Shown: piece after piece, positions 1 to 11,282 of the stretch
How the letters are laid out: each line of letters begins with the position of its first letter
Position numbering within the stretch: position 1 is the stretch's first letter
Source of the DNA: Quillaja saponaria
Taxonomy: Eukaryota > Streptophyta > Magnoliopsida > Fabales > Quillajaceae
Reading direction: 5' to 3'
Length of the DNA stretch: 64,000 bases
NCBI GenBank assembly: GCA_029379385.1
Contig: CM055618.1
Span: 382,134 to 446,133, forward strand
The notes under the pieces: generated by a model
What the model was told of the DNA's origin: nothing
The model's input: only the letters and a program-made list of their open reading frames with translations
Databases searched by the model: none
Position numbers and translations under genes: made by a program

Positions 1-203
1 ATAGTGAGATCTAATATGTAGTTTTTGTTTTGTGTAGATTTGAGAAGCTTCAAGAAGATGCGTTCACTTATGCCTTCATCATGAAGGCTCTAAACATGAT
101 TCCTGATATTGGGTCTGAATATAAATGATGCAATTCTGGCATTCTGGTTCTGAATATGATGTTTGTAATATCAATTGAATTTTGATCTAAGTGTCATGAG
201 GAG

Positions 204-547
204 TGATACGAATCAGATCTAAAAACTGGGTCAGCAGGAAAGGAGGAGCCATTTGGGTCAGCTCAGGGATCCGAAAGATGAAGCACACTGTTTTGATGGA
301 AGCCAGATTGCTGGTTGCAGGACCAAAACGCTACATAAGGGAGCTGTTAGTCTGTTATGATAATTAGTTAGGGATTGTCTTGGAATTCGCTTGATTATAT
401 TTCAGCTTCTGAGTACTAGTAAATTCATTTTGTCTTTCAATCAATAAAGTTGAAGTTCTTTCCCTCTCTTTTCTCTTATGTCCTCTTTTTCTCTGGAATT
501 GGAAGCCATAGCCAACTGGTTGTGAACTTTTCCAAAACTTTGATAAC
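204..547 (+). repeat. Candidate 5' LTR of a Ty3/gypsy element
   Basis: The stretch begins TGATACG and ends GATAACA, so it has the TG...CA ends of an LTR. It is followed within 3 bases by a degenerate tRNA-iMet primer-binding site and then by gag coding sequence. It contains an AATAAA-like signal (CAATAAAG near 441) before a pyrimidine-rich tract. No matching 3' LTR was found, because the element's right end is lost near 7000. The left boundary is inferred only from the TG start. Bases 1-203 upstream show nothing I can assign. Confidence 0.5.
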
Positions 548-549
548 AG

Positions 550-561
550 TAGTACGAGAGC
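550..561 (+). promoter_or_regulatory. Primer-binding site (tRNA-iMet type), degenerate
   Basis: TAGTACGAGAGC matches the common plant retrotransposon site TGGTATCAGAGC at 9 of 12 bases. It lies directly between the LTR-like end and the gag start, which is where reverse transcription would be primed. Confidence 0.5.
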
Positions 562-565
562 TTTC

Positions 566-1455
566 TTGGCAAATATCATGGTAAATGTCAGCGCAAACAT
601 TAGCGATCAAAAGCTCACAGCGTTACAATCGAGAATGGAGACCATGGGCTCCAGGTTCGGAGGAATCGATTCATCACTACAAGAATTGGAGACGGTCTCC
701 AAAGTCAAAGTTCTAGACAATGATGGAGGTCGCTACCTGAGGTCATCATGCAGCTGATTCTTCCTAATCCACTGGTAAATCATCACATTCCACCACTAGC
801 TCCTGACCTCCCAGCAATGGTTCCAAGACCTCCAGAAATTCAAGAACAAGGCTTAAGGGACTACCGTTTGCTTGAAAGAATTGCTCAGGTGGAATTCCCA
901 TGGTTTGATGTGGAGAATTTGCGGAGTTGGCTCTATAAATGTGAAGAGTTCTTTGAAATTGACCAAACCCCAAAGGAATCGAAAGTCAGATTGGTGGCTA
1001 TGCATTTTGTTGAGAAAGATGTGGAGTGATACCAAGGGTTCATGGAGGAAAGAAGGATACAGAGGAACCCTTGGGATGAATTTCTCCAAGAACTGCAAGA
1101 GAGGTTTCAAGGTAACATTCTTGCTAGACCAGTAATTGCTTTAAAGAATTTGAAGCAAACTGGTAGTGTGGAAAAATACAATGAGAATTTTGTAGTGTTA
1201 AAAAATAGATGTACTCTGTCTAAGGAGGTACTGTTGGACCATTATCTAGGAGGGTTAAGAGAAGAAATAGTTCATAGGATTAGTTTTGTAGAAATCCATT
1301 ATGTCACATGTTATGAATTTTGCAACAACCCAGGAAAACTTCTTTAACTCCACCTTGTACAAGAGAAACCAGTACAACATGCTAAGCAGTTTTTAAATAA
1401 TCACTTCCTCAGCCAAAATAGTCACCCAACACCAATTCTGTACCAACACCTCCAT
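566..1455 (+). pseudogene. Ty3/gypsy gag, N-terminal part (broken)
   Basis: Translation gives a plant gypsy gag: a PWFDVENLRSWLYKCEEFF block at about 897-955, then matrix/capsid-type sequence to about 1345. The frame is broken by a TGA near 1027, after which the same protein continues from 1042 in another reading frame, and by a TAA near 1345. The Gln/His/Pro-rich linker that normally precedes the CCHC knuckle stops at about 1457, where a Mutator-like element is inserted. The missing knuckle appears beyond that insert at about 5145. The element is non-functional. Confidence 0.8.
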
Positions 1456-1457
1456 AT

Positions 1458-1570
1458 AAAATTTTAGAAAAAACACAACAAATGTACCACTTTTTTGCAA
1501 CTTACTTTTAAAATGGACAAAATTTGAAGCATATATGGGAAATGGACCGATTTTGCACTTCAAGGGTTCA
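1458..1570 (+). repeat. Left terminal inverted repeat of the MULE
   Basis: This pairs with 4895-5005 in inverted orientation. Just inside it, at 1567-1632, is an imperfect palindrome whose arms carry CAACCCA/CGAAGT and ACTTCG/TGGGTTG. Confidence 0.65.
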
Positions 1571-2262
1571 ACCCACGAAGTATGGCCCATCAGCACTCCA
1601 TAGGTGCAGCCTTGACTTCGTGTGTTGGGTTGCCGAAGTATCAATAGTAAATTTGTGACTTGAAATCACAAAACATGCCTTTTCTGTCACATTTTGTGAC
1701 TTCAAGTCATTAAGTTACTGTATCCTTTTTATTTTTTATTTTTTTCATTTTTTTCGTGAACTTCCCGTTCCCACTCCACTCCACTTGTGAGTATGTTCTT
1801 TAATTATTATTATTTAAAAAAAAACTATTTCTTTATAAAATAATTCTATACATTCGGCAAGATAATAATAGATGTATTAATAATTTTTTCTTGATAAAAC
1901 CACGTTCTTCTTATAAGTATGTTTTTTTTTGCTTCCCTTTTTTCAAATGAACTAATACTATATATAGATTAAAAAAAAATTTGGGTAAAATAATTAGTGC
2001 ACTATTTTTTATAATAATAGATGCATTTAATCCTTAAGTTATTAAATATTTTTTTAATGTTATTTGGTAGATTTAATTTCATTGAAAATTTAATTATTAA
2101 GAAATTAAACTATCCAAATTATAATAAAATTAGAAAATAAAAGTATACAAATTGTGTTGTGAGATGTATAATATTTTAAATTAATTTTATCTCCTTCGTG
2201 AATGAGTACCACAAGGTAGGGGTCTCTTATTTTTAGAAGGGTTTCTTTTTGGGGTTATATCA

Positions 2263-3010
2263 CATGACATGTTTTGCTATGTGACCTGACACCTAGTCCA
2301 CTGCCACCTTCGTCATTATATTCAACAAAATCCTCAACGTCCATTTGCCTTCCAATATAGTCTACATGTAACTGTGTCATACCCCCCATACCTGTTTCAT
2401 ATGTATGTGGGATGGGTGAGGCATATGACTTTGGAGTAATATTATACTGAAACATATGTGGGATCAGTGAGGCATATGCGTTGTAAGATGGGCTCGCCAT
2501 ATGCATCATAGATGGTCAATAAACATCATTCGTGGTGTAATTTGGCGCAAATGGAATATGAGAAGGTGATGGACCAGCATATACATGTGAGGGGGAGGCT
2601 CTCAATGGCCCCATATGAGTCTGAGAGTGATTATGCGATGGTGAGGCTATTGTTAAATTATGAAGATAAGCAAGAAATCTCTGTTGACAATCATGTGAAG
2701 TCAAAAATTGCATACTAATCCTCTGATACCACTGTATGCATACTAATCCTCTGATACCACTGTATGTAATTCGGTGAATGACCAAGTTGACCATATGATG
2801 GTTGTCTATTCACAACAAAAGCCCACCTTATACCCCAAACATGTAATTAGCTTATTTTTGATGATAATCTGTATTTCCACGGACCCTAATATCAGTCATG
2901 TACAAATCAACATCACGCTTTGGATTTTCTGGTATGGTATGAATAGAACCAAACTCGTGCATCACCCTGTCCATCTTGTGGTGCTCCACAATATGGAAAC
3001 AAATTAAAGA
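2263..3010 (-). pseudogene. Plant mobile domain (PMD) protein relic, C-terminal part
   Basis: Minus-strand translation from about 3005 gives HIVEHHKMDRVMHEFG followed by TIPENPK, then NTDYHQK, a stop, and a WYQRISMQFL stretch. These are the landmarks of the plant mobile domain found in MAIN/MAIL and serine/threonine phosphatase 7 long-form homologue proteins and in MULE-borne copies. A Pro/Ser/His/Met-rich tail follows to about 2263. There are several stops and frame changes, so it is dead. The N-terminal half of the domain is not recognisable upstream (3010-3260). Confidence 0.65.
2709..2764. repeat. 28-bp perfect tandem duplication
   Basis: Bases 2709-2736 are repeated exactly at 2737-2764 (TGCATACTAATCCTCTGATA... 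in each). The duplication falls inside the PMD relic and adds a non-multiple of three, so it contributes to the broken frame. Confidence 0.9.
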
Positions 3011-3470
3011 AACTTTTCAACACCATACATCTTGGCCGTTGCAACAATAAAATGGTAGGGATGCCACCACATCATCATTATACGACATTCATAGAAATTG
3101 TAAAATAAGAAAAATGAAAGTTATAGTAAATGTAACATGAAAGTAAACAATAATATGATAAGGCTGTTATAACATGCTAATGAACTAGATAAAAATATTC
3201 TTAATTATGAACCCATGTAACATGATTCGGTGAAATCTCATCTAGCGTATGTTGGTACCATCTCACAGAATGCTAGGTTATTTTTGTGACACAAAAATTG
3301 GTCAACAATCTACATTTATAAAGTAAATAAATTAATAGTCATCATAATAATAATCAGTCATTTTCCTCGTATAATCACGTAAGACATAAACTAAATAAAC
3401 AAATTTACCTCGTAAATAATGGAAAAGTCAGATCAAATGACATCGTCATATTTTAAAATTAACAATAAAT

Positions 3471-4260
3471 TTACTTATTGTAATTAAAATCTTAATTTCA
3501 AAATATTACATACATATTACATCCGACGCACACAATAATAAATACAATTGGCATGAATCTTAAATTTCTAATCCAATTTTAAAATATTATACAAAATTTC
3601 AAAATAACTAATTTAAGTAAATTTCTAACTCTAATGATATTTAATTTTATTTAACACTAATTATAGTATCATTTACTCATTATCACTAATTAATTATTTC
3701 AACATATTCTTATTATAATAAAATATCTAATAATAATGATAAAAATAACAATATCTATTTTCATTACTTTTCTAACAAAACTACGTAAAAAAAAAATTAT
3801 TTAAATTTAATCAAAATGAGTAATTCTAATGAAATTCCTAACCATAACCCTAAATTAACAAGAATTTACTTATTATAATTAAAATCCTAATTTTGAAATA
3901 TTACATACATATTACATCCGCATAATAATAAATACAATTGGCATGAATCTTAAATTTCTAATTCGAATTTAAAATACTATACAAAATTTCATAATAACTA
4001 ATTTAAGTAAAATATTATACATTATTTTAAAATATTTTATTTTTCACTAACTATAATAACATTTACTCATTATCACTAATTAATTATTTAAACATATTCG
4101 TTTATTATGATAAAATAATAAAAATATCATTATTTAATTTCATAAATTTTCTATTAAAACTAAAAATAAAAATAAAAAAAATTCAAAATATCACTATTTA
4201 TTAACTTTAAAGTAATTATAACTAAAAACTAAGATTAATGTAACAAGAAAATACTTTTGT
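3471..4260. repeat. Diverged tandem duplication, period about 394 bp, inside the MULE
   Basis: The block starting TTACTTATT at 3471 recurs at 3865 with shared landmarks: ATTACATACATATTACATCC, ACAATTGGCATGAATCTTAA and TTTACTCATTATCACTAATT. The DNA is very AT-rich and I see no coding potential in 3010-4580. A shorter repeat of a GTGAGTGATGGAC motif follows at about 4260 and 4410. Confidence 0.75.
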
Positions 4261-4894
4261 GTGAGTGATGGACATGGAATGAATATGAACACTTGAGAAA
4301 ATTTGAGAAAATTTGCTGTGGGTAAAGAAAATATCTAATAATAATACTCCAAAATAATATTATTAATTTTTTTTATTAATGTAACAAAATATACCTTTTT
4401 TTTTTATGTGAGTGATGGACGAGGAATAAACGTGAGCAATTGAGAGAAATAGAGGAAATATGTTACTAGGAAAAAAAAAATTAAAGTGTGAAGCAATAAG
4501 AATTATCGGTGAAGTGAAGTTGGAAAATGAAGAGAAGGTAGAAGCTATGTGTTGAAGGTGTGTGCTTGAAAATGGAGAGAAAGGCTTTATGTATAAGTTA
4601 GAGGTGAGAAAGGGGGAGGAATGAAGAAATATTCATGGGTGTAATGAAAAGGAGTAAGAAATGAAGGCACGCGGAGGCATAAAAAGGAAAAAAAAAAGAA
4701 AGGGAATGGCATGTAAAGCTCGACAAGTAAAGAAAAGGAAAAAGCAGTGAAGAAAAGCATGCAGGTAAAAACATATGAAGCAAGGATTTTTGCATGCATG
4801 ACTCGGAAAGGAGAAAGCCTGCAACACTTTATGTGTTGGGTTGACGAAGGGGCCATAGTAACTTTGTAACTTGGAGTCACGGAGTGTGGCAGAA

Positions 4895-5005
4895 AAACCC
4901 ATGACATGCCAAATTGGTCCATTTCCGATATATGATTCAAAATTGATCCATTTTAAAAATAAGTTGGAAAAATTGGTCCATTTATGTTGTTTTTCATAAA
5001 TTTTT
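4895..5005 (-). repeat. Right terminal inverted repeat of the MULE
   Basis: This is the inverted partner of 1458-1570. The gypsy gag coding sequence resumes immediately to its right. Confidence 0.65.
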
Positions 5006-5009
5006 ACTA

Positions 5010-6995
5010 TCCTCATCCACTACTAGCACTTAGATTCCCAAGAATCCAACTTCAAGCTTTATAGACAACAAAACTAGCTCACAACAAACCTAAATCTACC
5101 AATTCCTATAAAACTAACTCAAACAATCCCAAAAGAAACTCTATCTCTATGACCAAGGCAGAAATGGAGGATAGGTGGAAAATGGGGCTTTATTTTCATT
5201 GTAATGACAAATTTTCACCTTGTCATAACTAAAGAAATGCACAATTCTGTTTAACCAACACATGTGAAGAAGATTAACCAGAAGAAGAGGAAGGAGTCAT
5301 GGATTTATCATACTATGAAAATGAAGGGAACAGTAAAAAGAAAAGCCTTTTGTGGTGCATATTGATGGTGGAAGCACCACAATTTCGTTAACCTTGAAAA
5401 TGTCAAAAGACTAAGATTGAAGGTGCACCAGACTAAGGCAGCGGAGGTGATAGTAGCTGAAGGTAGTAAAATTATGGTGTCTACTGTGTGTAAGAACCTT
5501 AGTTAGAAATTTGGTGTAATAAGTTTCAAGGCCGATTTCCTTGTAATGCCATTAAGAGGATTTGGAGTAGTATTGGGGGTATAATGGTTAACCAACTTAA
5601 GGGTTATCTGCTGAAATTTCATACAGTTGACTTAGTTTGAATGAGAAGGTAGTATATTGTTGAAACTGCAAGTTTAACACAAACAATGATCATGTTTAAA
5701 GAAGAAAATAATAGATTTACTTGCTAATACTCTGCATCACTACTATGGCCATTAGAATTCTTACATATTGAGGCAAAATCCATAGATTTCCACTCGACAC
5801 TCTAACATATTGAGGTAATATCCATAGATTTGGAGTTGTTATTGGTTGAATTCTATGATGTCTTTAAAGAGCCAAAGAGCTTACCTCCTGAATGGTTATT
5901 TGATCATAGAATTGACCTAAATGAGGGTGCTCAAACCTGTGAACCTTAGACCATACAAATAGTTGCCCCTAAAAAAGGATGCAATAGAACGTATAATGAA
6001 ACAGATGCTTGATAATGGGGTTGGTAGACCTACCTTCATCCCTTTTGGATCTCTAATAGTGTTTGTTAAGAAGAAGAATAGAAATTAGAGGTTCTATTGT
6101 TGATTATAGAGGTCTGAATAAACTCACATGAAGAATAAGTTTCCTATTTATGTCCATGAGGAATTACTAGATGAACTTTATGGGGCAAAGTTCTTTTCAA
6201 AACTGGATTTGAGGAATGGCTACCACCAAATTCATATGAAACCGAAAGACATTTTTAAAATAGCTTTTAGAACACATGAAGGGTTGTATTTATTCTTAGT
6301 CATGCCTTCAGATTGACTAATGCACCAGTTACATTCCAAAGGTTGATGAACTGTGTGTTCAAGAAATTGTTGAGGAGGTTTATGCTTGTGTTTTTCGATG
6401 ACATCCTAGTTTACAGTAAAAAATGGGATGATCATCTTAAACACCTCAAAGAGGTCCTATTTGGTTAGAAGACTAATGCCCTTTATGCAAAGGGAAATAA
6501 ATACATTTTTGGTAGCCAATAGGTGGAGTACTTAGGACATATGATTGGTTGTAATGGTGTCATAGTTGATCCTAAGAAAATCAAAGTTATGAGCAGATGG
6601 CCTAGACCTAATTTTGTTAAAGCATTAGGAGGGTTTCTAGGTTTAACTAGCTACTACAGAAGATTTATTAGGGATTGTGTCAAAGTCAGCTAACCTTTAA
6701 CTCTTCTGGTAAGGAAGAATGGGTTCAATTAGGGTGAACAGGCAAAGAATGCCTTCCAAAACCTAAAGAGGATGATGACACAAGCTCCAATACTATCTCT
6801 TCCTCATTAAATCCAATACTTTTATAATTAAAACATATGTCAGTGGACTGGGAATTGAGGTAATATTGCTATTACATGGAAACCTATTAGCTTTCTTAAG
6901 TAAGGTCTTATGTCCTAATTACATTAAGGATTGTCCATTTATGAGAAAAAAATTAATAGCTATAGTCAATGTTTTCATTTAATGGAAGCAATAGG
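5010..6995 (+). pseudogene. Ty3/gypsy gag CCHC, protease, RT and RNase H (broken)
   Basis: This is the continuation of the gag interrupted at 1457. In order: the end of the gag linker; a zinc-knuckle relic (TKAEMEDRWKMGLYFHC, about 5150-5205, with later Cys positions degenerate); an aspartic protease relic with HIDGGSTT (about 5360) and MPLRGFGVVLGV (about 5548); RT with [20 protein letters not shown] (6186-6245), the catalytic block LVFFDDILVYSK (about 6388) and GFLGLTSYYRRFI (about 6630); and an RNase H start with LSIYEKK (about 6930). At least ten stops and several frameshifts are present. Sequence is lost after about 6995. It shows no movement-protein or coat-protein module, so it is a retrotransposon and not a pararetrovirus. 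Confidence 0.85.
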
Positions 6996-6999
6996 CAAG

Positions 7000-9855
7000 A
7001 CACTCCACTATTAAGACAAACCATACACATCAATATAATTCACTTAAGTCAATCATAGCAATACAATTCTTATTTACCACTATATATACTATATATATGT
7101 ATATATCCATCAAACAATCAAACACACTAATCTAGAAAGCAAAGGGTAACAATTAATCACTCACCATTTATCGATTTTACTTGTCACTCCCTTTTGCGTT
7201 CACTCGCATTGCTGGCTCAGCCACAAGTTCTGGAGTTACAATTACATTTTCCCAATATTACTTAGTTTGAAAATTTTACAGGTTATGACAATTTTATTAC
7301 GAGAATCTATAAGTACTAATTTTCATGTATTTATTTAAAGTTAACTCCTTTTAACCATTTTCATAACCAATTTGGAGATATGTTTGATTTTAACTTACAT
7401 ACCTAACTAATTTCAACAAAACCAAGTTCAACTATTATTTCTAGGACATTAGCTATCTTTTTTATTTAGAAACTTCTTTTAAAATAAACCTTGAACCTAC
7501 TCAAATTCCCACATGTACATAAACAAGGCACATACAAATTTTTGGTTGTCAGAACTAGATTCTAATACTTAAATTCTCATAATTGAGAGTTAAATTATGA
7601 AAATTTTTAGTATATTTTATCAAGATGTTAGGAACATTTCATCATTAGCATTTCACTCCTAAATCATCCTTTAAGATCCCCCAATATCAATTTTACCAAA
7701 ACAGGTGCAGTTAGGACCTGAAAATCAAAACCATGACTTCTAAAACCTCTAAAATACACATAACATGAAACTAAAACCATAACCTTGAATATGTTAGGAA
7801 AACTTATTATTTAGAGGTCCCAAACTAATTCAAACCACAATCACCGTCAAACTCCTTTGGACTGACTGAAGCTCACATAAAATTCTAAACAGACCTAGCT
7901 ACAGTCCAACAGCTTTAATGATAAATATATCCCCAGTTAGGTTACAAAACTTTCTAAATATCATCTTAAGACCCTAAGCTACACTTTCTTTTTAGAACTT
8001 CTAAATTAATTCAGTCCTAAAAATACCTGAAATACAGATTTTCTCTAACACATAAAATCTGCCCCTGTTTTCCCTTTTCAAAAACACCACTTAATTCTGT
8101 TATAACTAGTTTCTTTTAGACATTTAAAAAAATAAAATCTCAAGGGCATTCGTTTCATTACTTGAGTATTATATTCATACTCATTCCAAGAAACCAACGC
8201 AACTTTCTCAATTCATATTACTCAAATTCCAAATATTGAATTCAAGTTAAACCAATTACCTAAAGCTAATCCAAAACTTAAATTATCCACTTCCATCATT
8301 AATACAACTCAATTCAAGACTTTCCTCTTCTCCTTCATCCAACCACCATCTATGTTATTTATTTACAATTCATATTTCAATCTACCTAATCCTTCACTTA
8401 TAACAACAACCAACAAAAATTCCTTCAATTCTAAAATAATTAAATTAAACAAACATCCAATTCAAAACCTAAATCACCTCCTTACTAAGCATCCAAAATT
8501 TCGGCCATGCCTAGTTGGTGCCAGAATTGACTGCACCGTGGCTGAAGGAGAGCTCACGGCTGCAGGCTCCTTTCCCCTGTTATCCAACCATCAAACTGCT
8601 TACAGTTCAGCCACCAACTAGCAACTTGAAGCTCTCAGCCAAGGCTAGTTGAACTCTTCAACTACAAGGGTAATACCCACCTTGGGCTAACAATGCTGTC
8701 TCGACAGGTGGTACACTAAAACCTGGGTTGGGTGCTAATGGAATTAAAAATAAAATTGATGATACTAATTTGTACATTGGTTACTTGCCACCTACATTTG
8801 ATGATGATGGTTTAATCCAATTGTTTCAACTATTTGGTGAGATTGTGACGGCAAGAGTTATCAAGGATGCTATAACTGGTTTGAGTAAAGGGTTTGGATT
8901 TGTCAAGTATGCTGATGTTCAGATAGTGAATAATGCTATTAGGGCCATGAGTGGTAATCACCTTGAGGGGAAGACTCTGGCAGTTTAAGTTGCTGGTGTG
9001 CCTCGTCAGCCTACTGTACCACCTAGTCTACCGACTTCAACAGTGCCTACTTATCTTGTATCTAGCCAGCAGGCTGGTGCTTATCCATCACAGCAATTTA
9101 TACACGGTGGTCCCATTGGGAATGCACCTCTTGGAAATTATAGTAGCACTCCAGTTTTATGTGGACCTTCTGTTCCTCCTTCGTATGCTACTTATGCTCC
9201 TCCCCCTCCTAAGTCAACCATGTATCCTCTTGTAGAAAGCACCAAGAATTATGTTGAACCCAACGAAACAAGAAGATAAGCAACTATGGCGGTAGACAGG
9301 AACAAGAAGGATTCGGCCACTTCAAAATGGAAAAGAAGGAAAAAGGAAAAAAATAAGAAAGGTAAAGGAGATAACATGATGTCAAGGTCAATGTTAACTT
9401 TTTAAATATGTGGTTTATATTTTTTCTTATTATTTTTGTACATATATGCACATGTCTAATTGTATATATATATGTATTTATTCATTTTGTGAATGTAAAA
9501 GTGATACATTGTGGCTAGAATTCAACTTTACGATATTAATTATAACTGTAATAAAGTTAATGGTCAACAAATTGATTAAATTTATGGTTTATATTTGTTC
9601 TTATTATACATATATGCATTTATATATATAAATATATATACTTAATATTTATCTACTCTAATTCATCGTATTTATCGATTTAATTCATTTTTATATTCAT
9701 GCTATTTATCACCACTTCTTAACGTACACATCAAAATTAATTATCCTTATGACTAAAATTTCACTCTATCTCAAACTTAATGTTATTGCATCAAATATTC
9801 CTAACCTTACTCCAATTTATTCTGATTTTATATTTTCAATATTCGGTTATAACAT
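7000..9855 (-). repeat. Long LTR-like repeat, copy 1 (minus orientation), with an SF1 fragment inside
   Basis: Blocks at 7140-8100 match 20290-21230 and 25810-26720 in the same order, for example the run around CACTCACTT/CTCGCATTGC and the AAGACCCTAAGCTACACTTTC block (7970). The right edge CGGTTATAACA at about 9855 matches the GGTTATAACA ends of the other two copies. Read on the minus strand the unit would begin TGTTATAACC, an LTR-style start. This copy is diverged, and it is interrupted by gene-derived sequence at about 8670-9300. I see no coding sequence of its own. Confidence 0.5.
8670..9281 (+). pseudogene. Fragment of a plant SF1/branchpoint-binding protein gene (RRM and Pro-rich part)
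   Basis: Translation from about 8670 reads through a short PPWANNA-like lead into an [15 protein letters not shown] (RNP2, about 8758-8793) and [15 protein letters not shown] (RNP1, about 8878-8922), then a Pro-rich tail with PSLPTSTVPTY and GAYPSQQF to 9279. This is the arrangement of the C-terminal half of plant SF1 homologues (Arabidopsis At5g51300 type), which recognise the intron branch point. An in-frame TAA at 8986-8988, at the end of the RRM, breaks the frame, and the KH and zinc-knuckle region is absent. No intron is visible. It is likely a retro-copied or transposon-captured fragment. Confidence 0.75.
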
Positions 9856-10190
9856 AATTCATTATCTGCCACCAATAAATTAGCAATCTATCGAAGACAA
9901 CATCATGCGGCTAAAATTTTGGTCAAGTGGCAGTTTATTTAGATTAAAGTTGGGTTTTAATCTTTTCCTACTAGAAATTAACAATATAGGTATAGGGTGG
10001 AGGATATCTAAAAGGAGAACAATCAAATATATATGACAATAAATGAAATTCTTTCAAAAGCCATACTTTTTTCCTAATTAAAAAAAGAAAAAAAAAAAAA
10101 GAAAGAAAGAAAGAGGCCCATTCCACTAAGTGGGAAAGCGTACATATGTTTATAAAACTAAGTGTTTGAAAGCAAGGAAATTGTTAATAC
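9856..10190. other. AT-rich intergenic stretch, no gene seen
   Basis: No coding or RNA feature is visible. It contains an A/GAAA-rich tract at about 10077-10113. Confidence 0.5.
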
Positions 10191-10780
10191 ATAAGTTGAC
10201 AGCCCATTAGGCCCAAGCCTTCCCTGTAAATAGTATCCCGCTCCTAAGCTTTGGTAAGCTCTCTCTCCCTCGAAACCTCTCATTTGGTTGTCCCTTTCAT
10301 TGACTTGAGCTTTGGAGAGTGATCTCAGACAATGCCCAACCTCTCCTTCATCTTGTGTATTTCAGGTTTTTATAGCAACACACAAGTGGACCATCTAGTT
10401 GACCCCTATAAGTGAACCATTGAGATGACCCTTTGTGAAAGGATCACTGGAGATGATCCCCACGAATGGACCACCCAAGCAGACCTCCCTAGGAGTGGAT
10501 CACTCGAGCAGACCTCTTTGCGAGTAGACTATCCGGGCATACCATATGAGCAGACCTCTAGACTAAAAGACCACACGAGGAGACCTCCCAACCAAAGGAG
10601 CACTCGAGAAGAACATTGGATAACATGAGGACCACCCTTGACCTCAGAATAAATCTGACATTAACATTGACCGCCGTCCATGAGAAATCCATTTGATTTA
10701 GGTTTCCTGATTCCCACTCATCTCTCCCATTCATAAGCTGGAGATCTTGTGGAGTGACCAACGACTAACCTCACATGAAT
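10190..10780 (+). repeat. Probable Ty3/gypsy LTR end and leader with short imperfect repeats
   Basis: The run TTGACTTGAGCTTTGGAGAG (about 10299) followed by a CT-rich tail resembles the U5 region of Tat/Athila-type gypsy LTRs. Beyond 10380 a 20-35 bp motif with GCAGACCTC and GGACCAC cores recurs imperfectly to about 10630. The translatable stretch at 10425-10628 is a product of these repeats and not a recognisable protein. The assignment rests on resemblance only. Confidence 0.35.
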
Positions 10781-10851
10781 GACTTAAAGACCTTTTGGGT
10801 AGATGTCCTACCTCACAGAAATGACCAGAAGATCTAATGGCAACTAAGTAG

Positions 10852-11246
10852 AGCTAGAGCCCATAGCTTGAACATACCTAAAGAGCTTAAAACCAAGAGT
10901 TCACCTTTAAGCCAAGCAGGGTTAGAGCCCATAACTCGCCCATGCACAAAAAGGTTGGAGCCAAGAACTCACCTCTATGCCAAGCAGGGCTCGGAATCAA
11001 TAGCTAGCCCATGCATAAAGAGGTTGGAGCCAAGAGTTATCCTTTATGCTTAGCAGGGTTAGAGCTCATAGCTCGCTCAAGCACAAAGCGATTAGAGCCA
11101 AGAGCTTACCTCTATGCCAAGCAAGGCTCGCCCATGCATAAAAAGGTTAGAGCCAAGAGCTTAACATTACGCCTATCTGGGTTAAAGCTTATTACTCGCC
11201 TATGCAAAAAGAAGTTAGAGCCAAGAGCTTACATCTACGCTAATTT
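10852..11246. repeat. Tandem repeat, about 68-bp unit, five to six copies
   Basis: Units begin at the AAGCAGGG-like core at 10914, 10982, 11051, 11119 and 11174 (the last spacing is shortened to about 55 bp), with a degenerate unit before 10914. Each unit carries AGAGCCCATA, CTCGCCCATGC and GGAGCCAAGAG. The unit is not a multiple of three and the frames differ, so I read it as non-coding minisatellite DNA. Confidence 0.85.
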
Positions 11247-11282
11247 CAAGGTCGATTCGTTTCATTCCTTAAGCTCGTTTTT

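Larger units (their letters stand above)
1458..5005. mobile_element. Mutator-like element with long terminal inverted repeats, inserted in gag
   Basis: The left end (about 1458-1560) and the reverse complement of the right end (about 4900-5005) align over roughly 100 bp, sharing blocks such as AAAATGGA, CATATA and GAAATGGACC. Long inverted repeats of this kind are typical of MULEs. The element sits exactly between the two halves of a gypsy gag gene and carries a plant-mobile-domain gene relic on the minus strand, a known passenger of plant MULEs. I could not find a clean 9-bp target duplication, so the ends are uncertain by about 10 bp. Confidence 0.7.

Noticed and set aside
5010..6995. Possible endogenous pararetrovirus
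   Set aside because: The domain order and primer-binding site fit Ty3/gypsy. No movement protein, coat or transactivator region is present.
10425..10628. 67-codon frame as a small gene
   Set aside because: It follows the imperfect repeat periodicity of a retroelement leader and has no recognisable domain.
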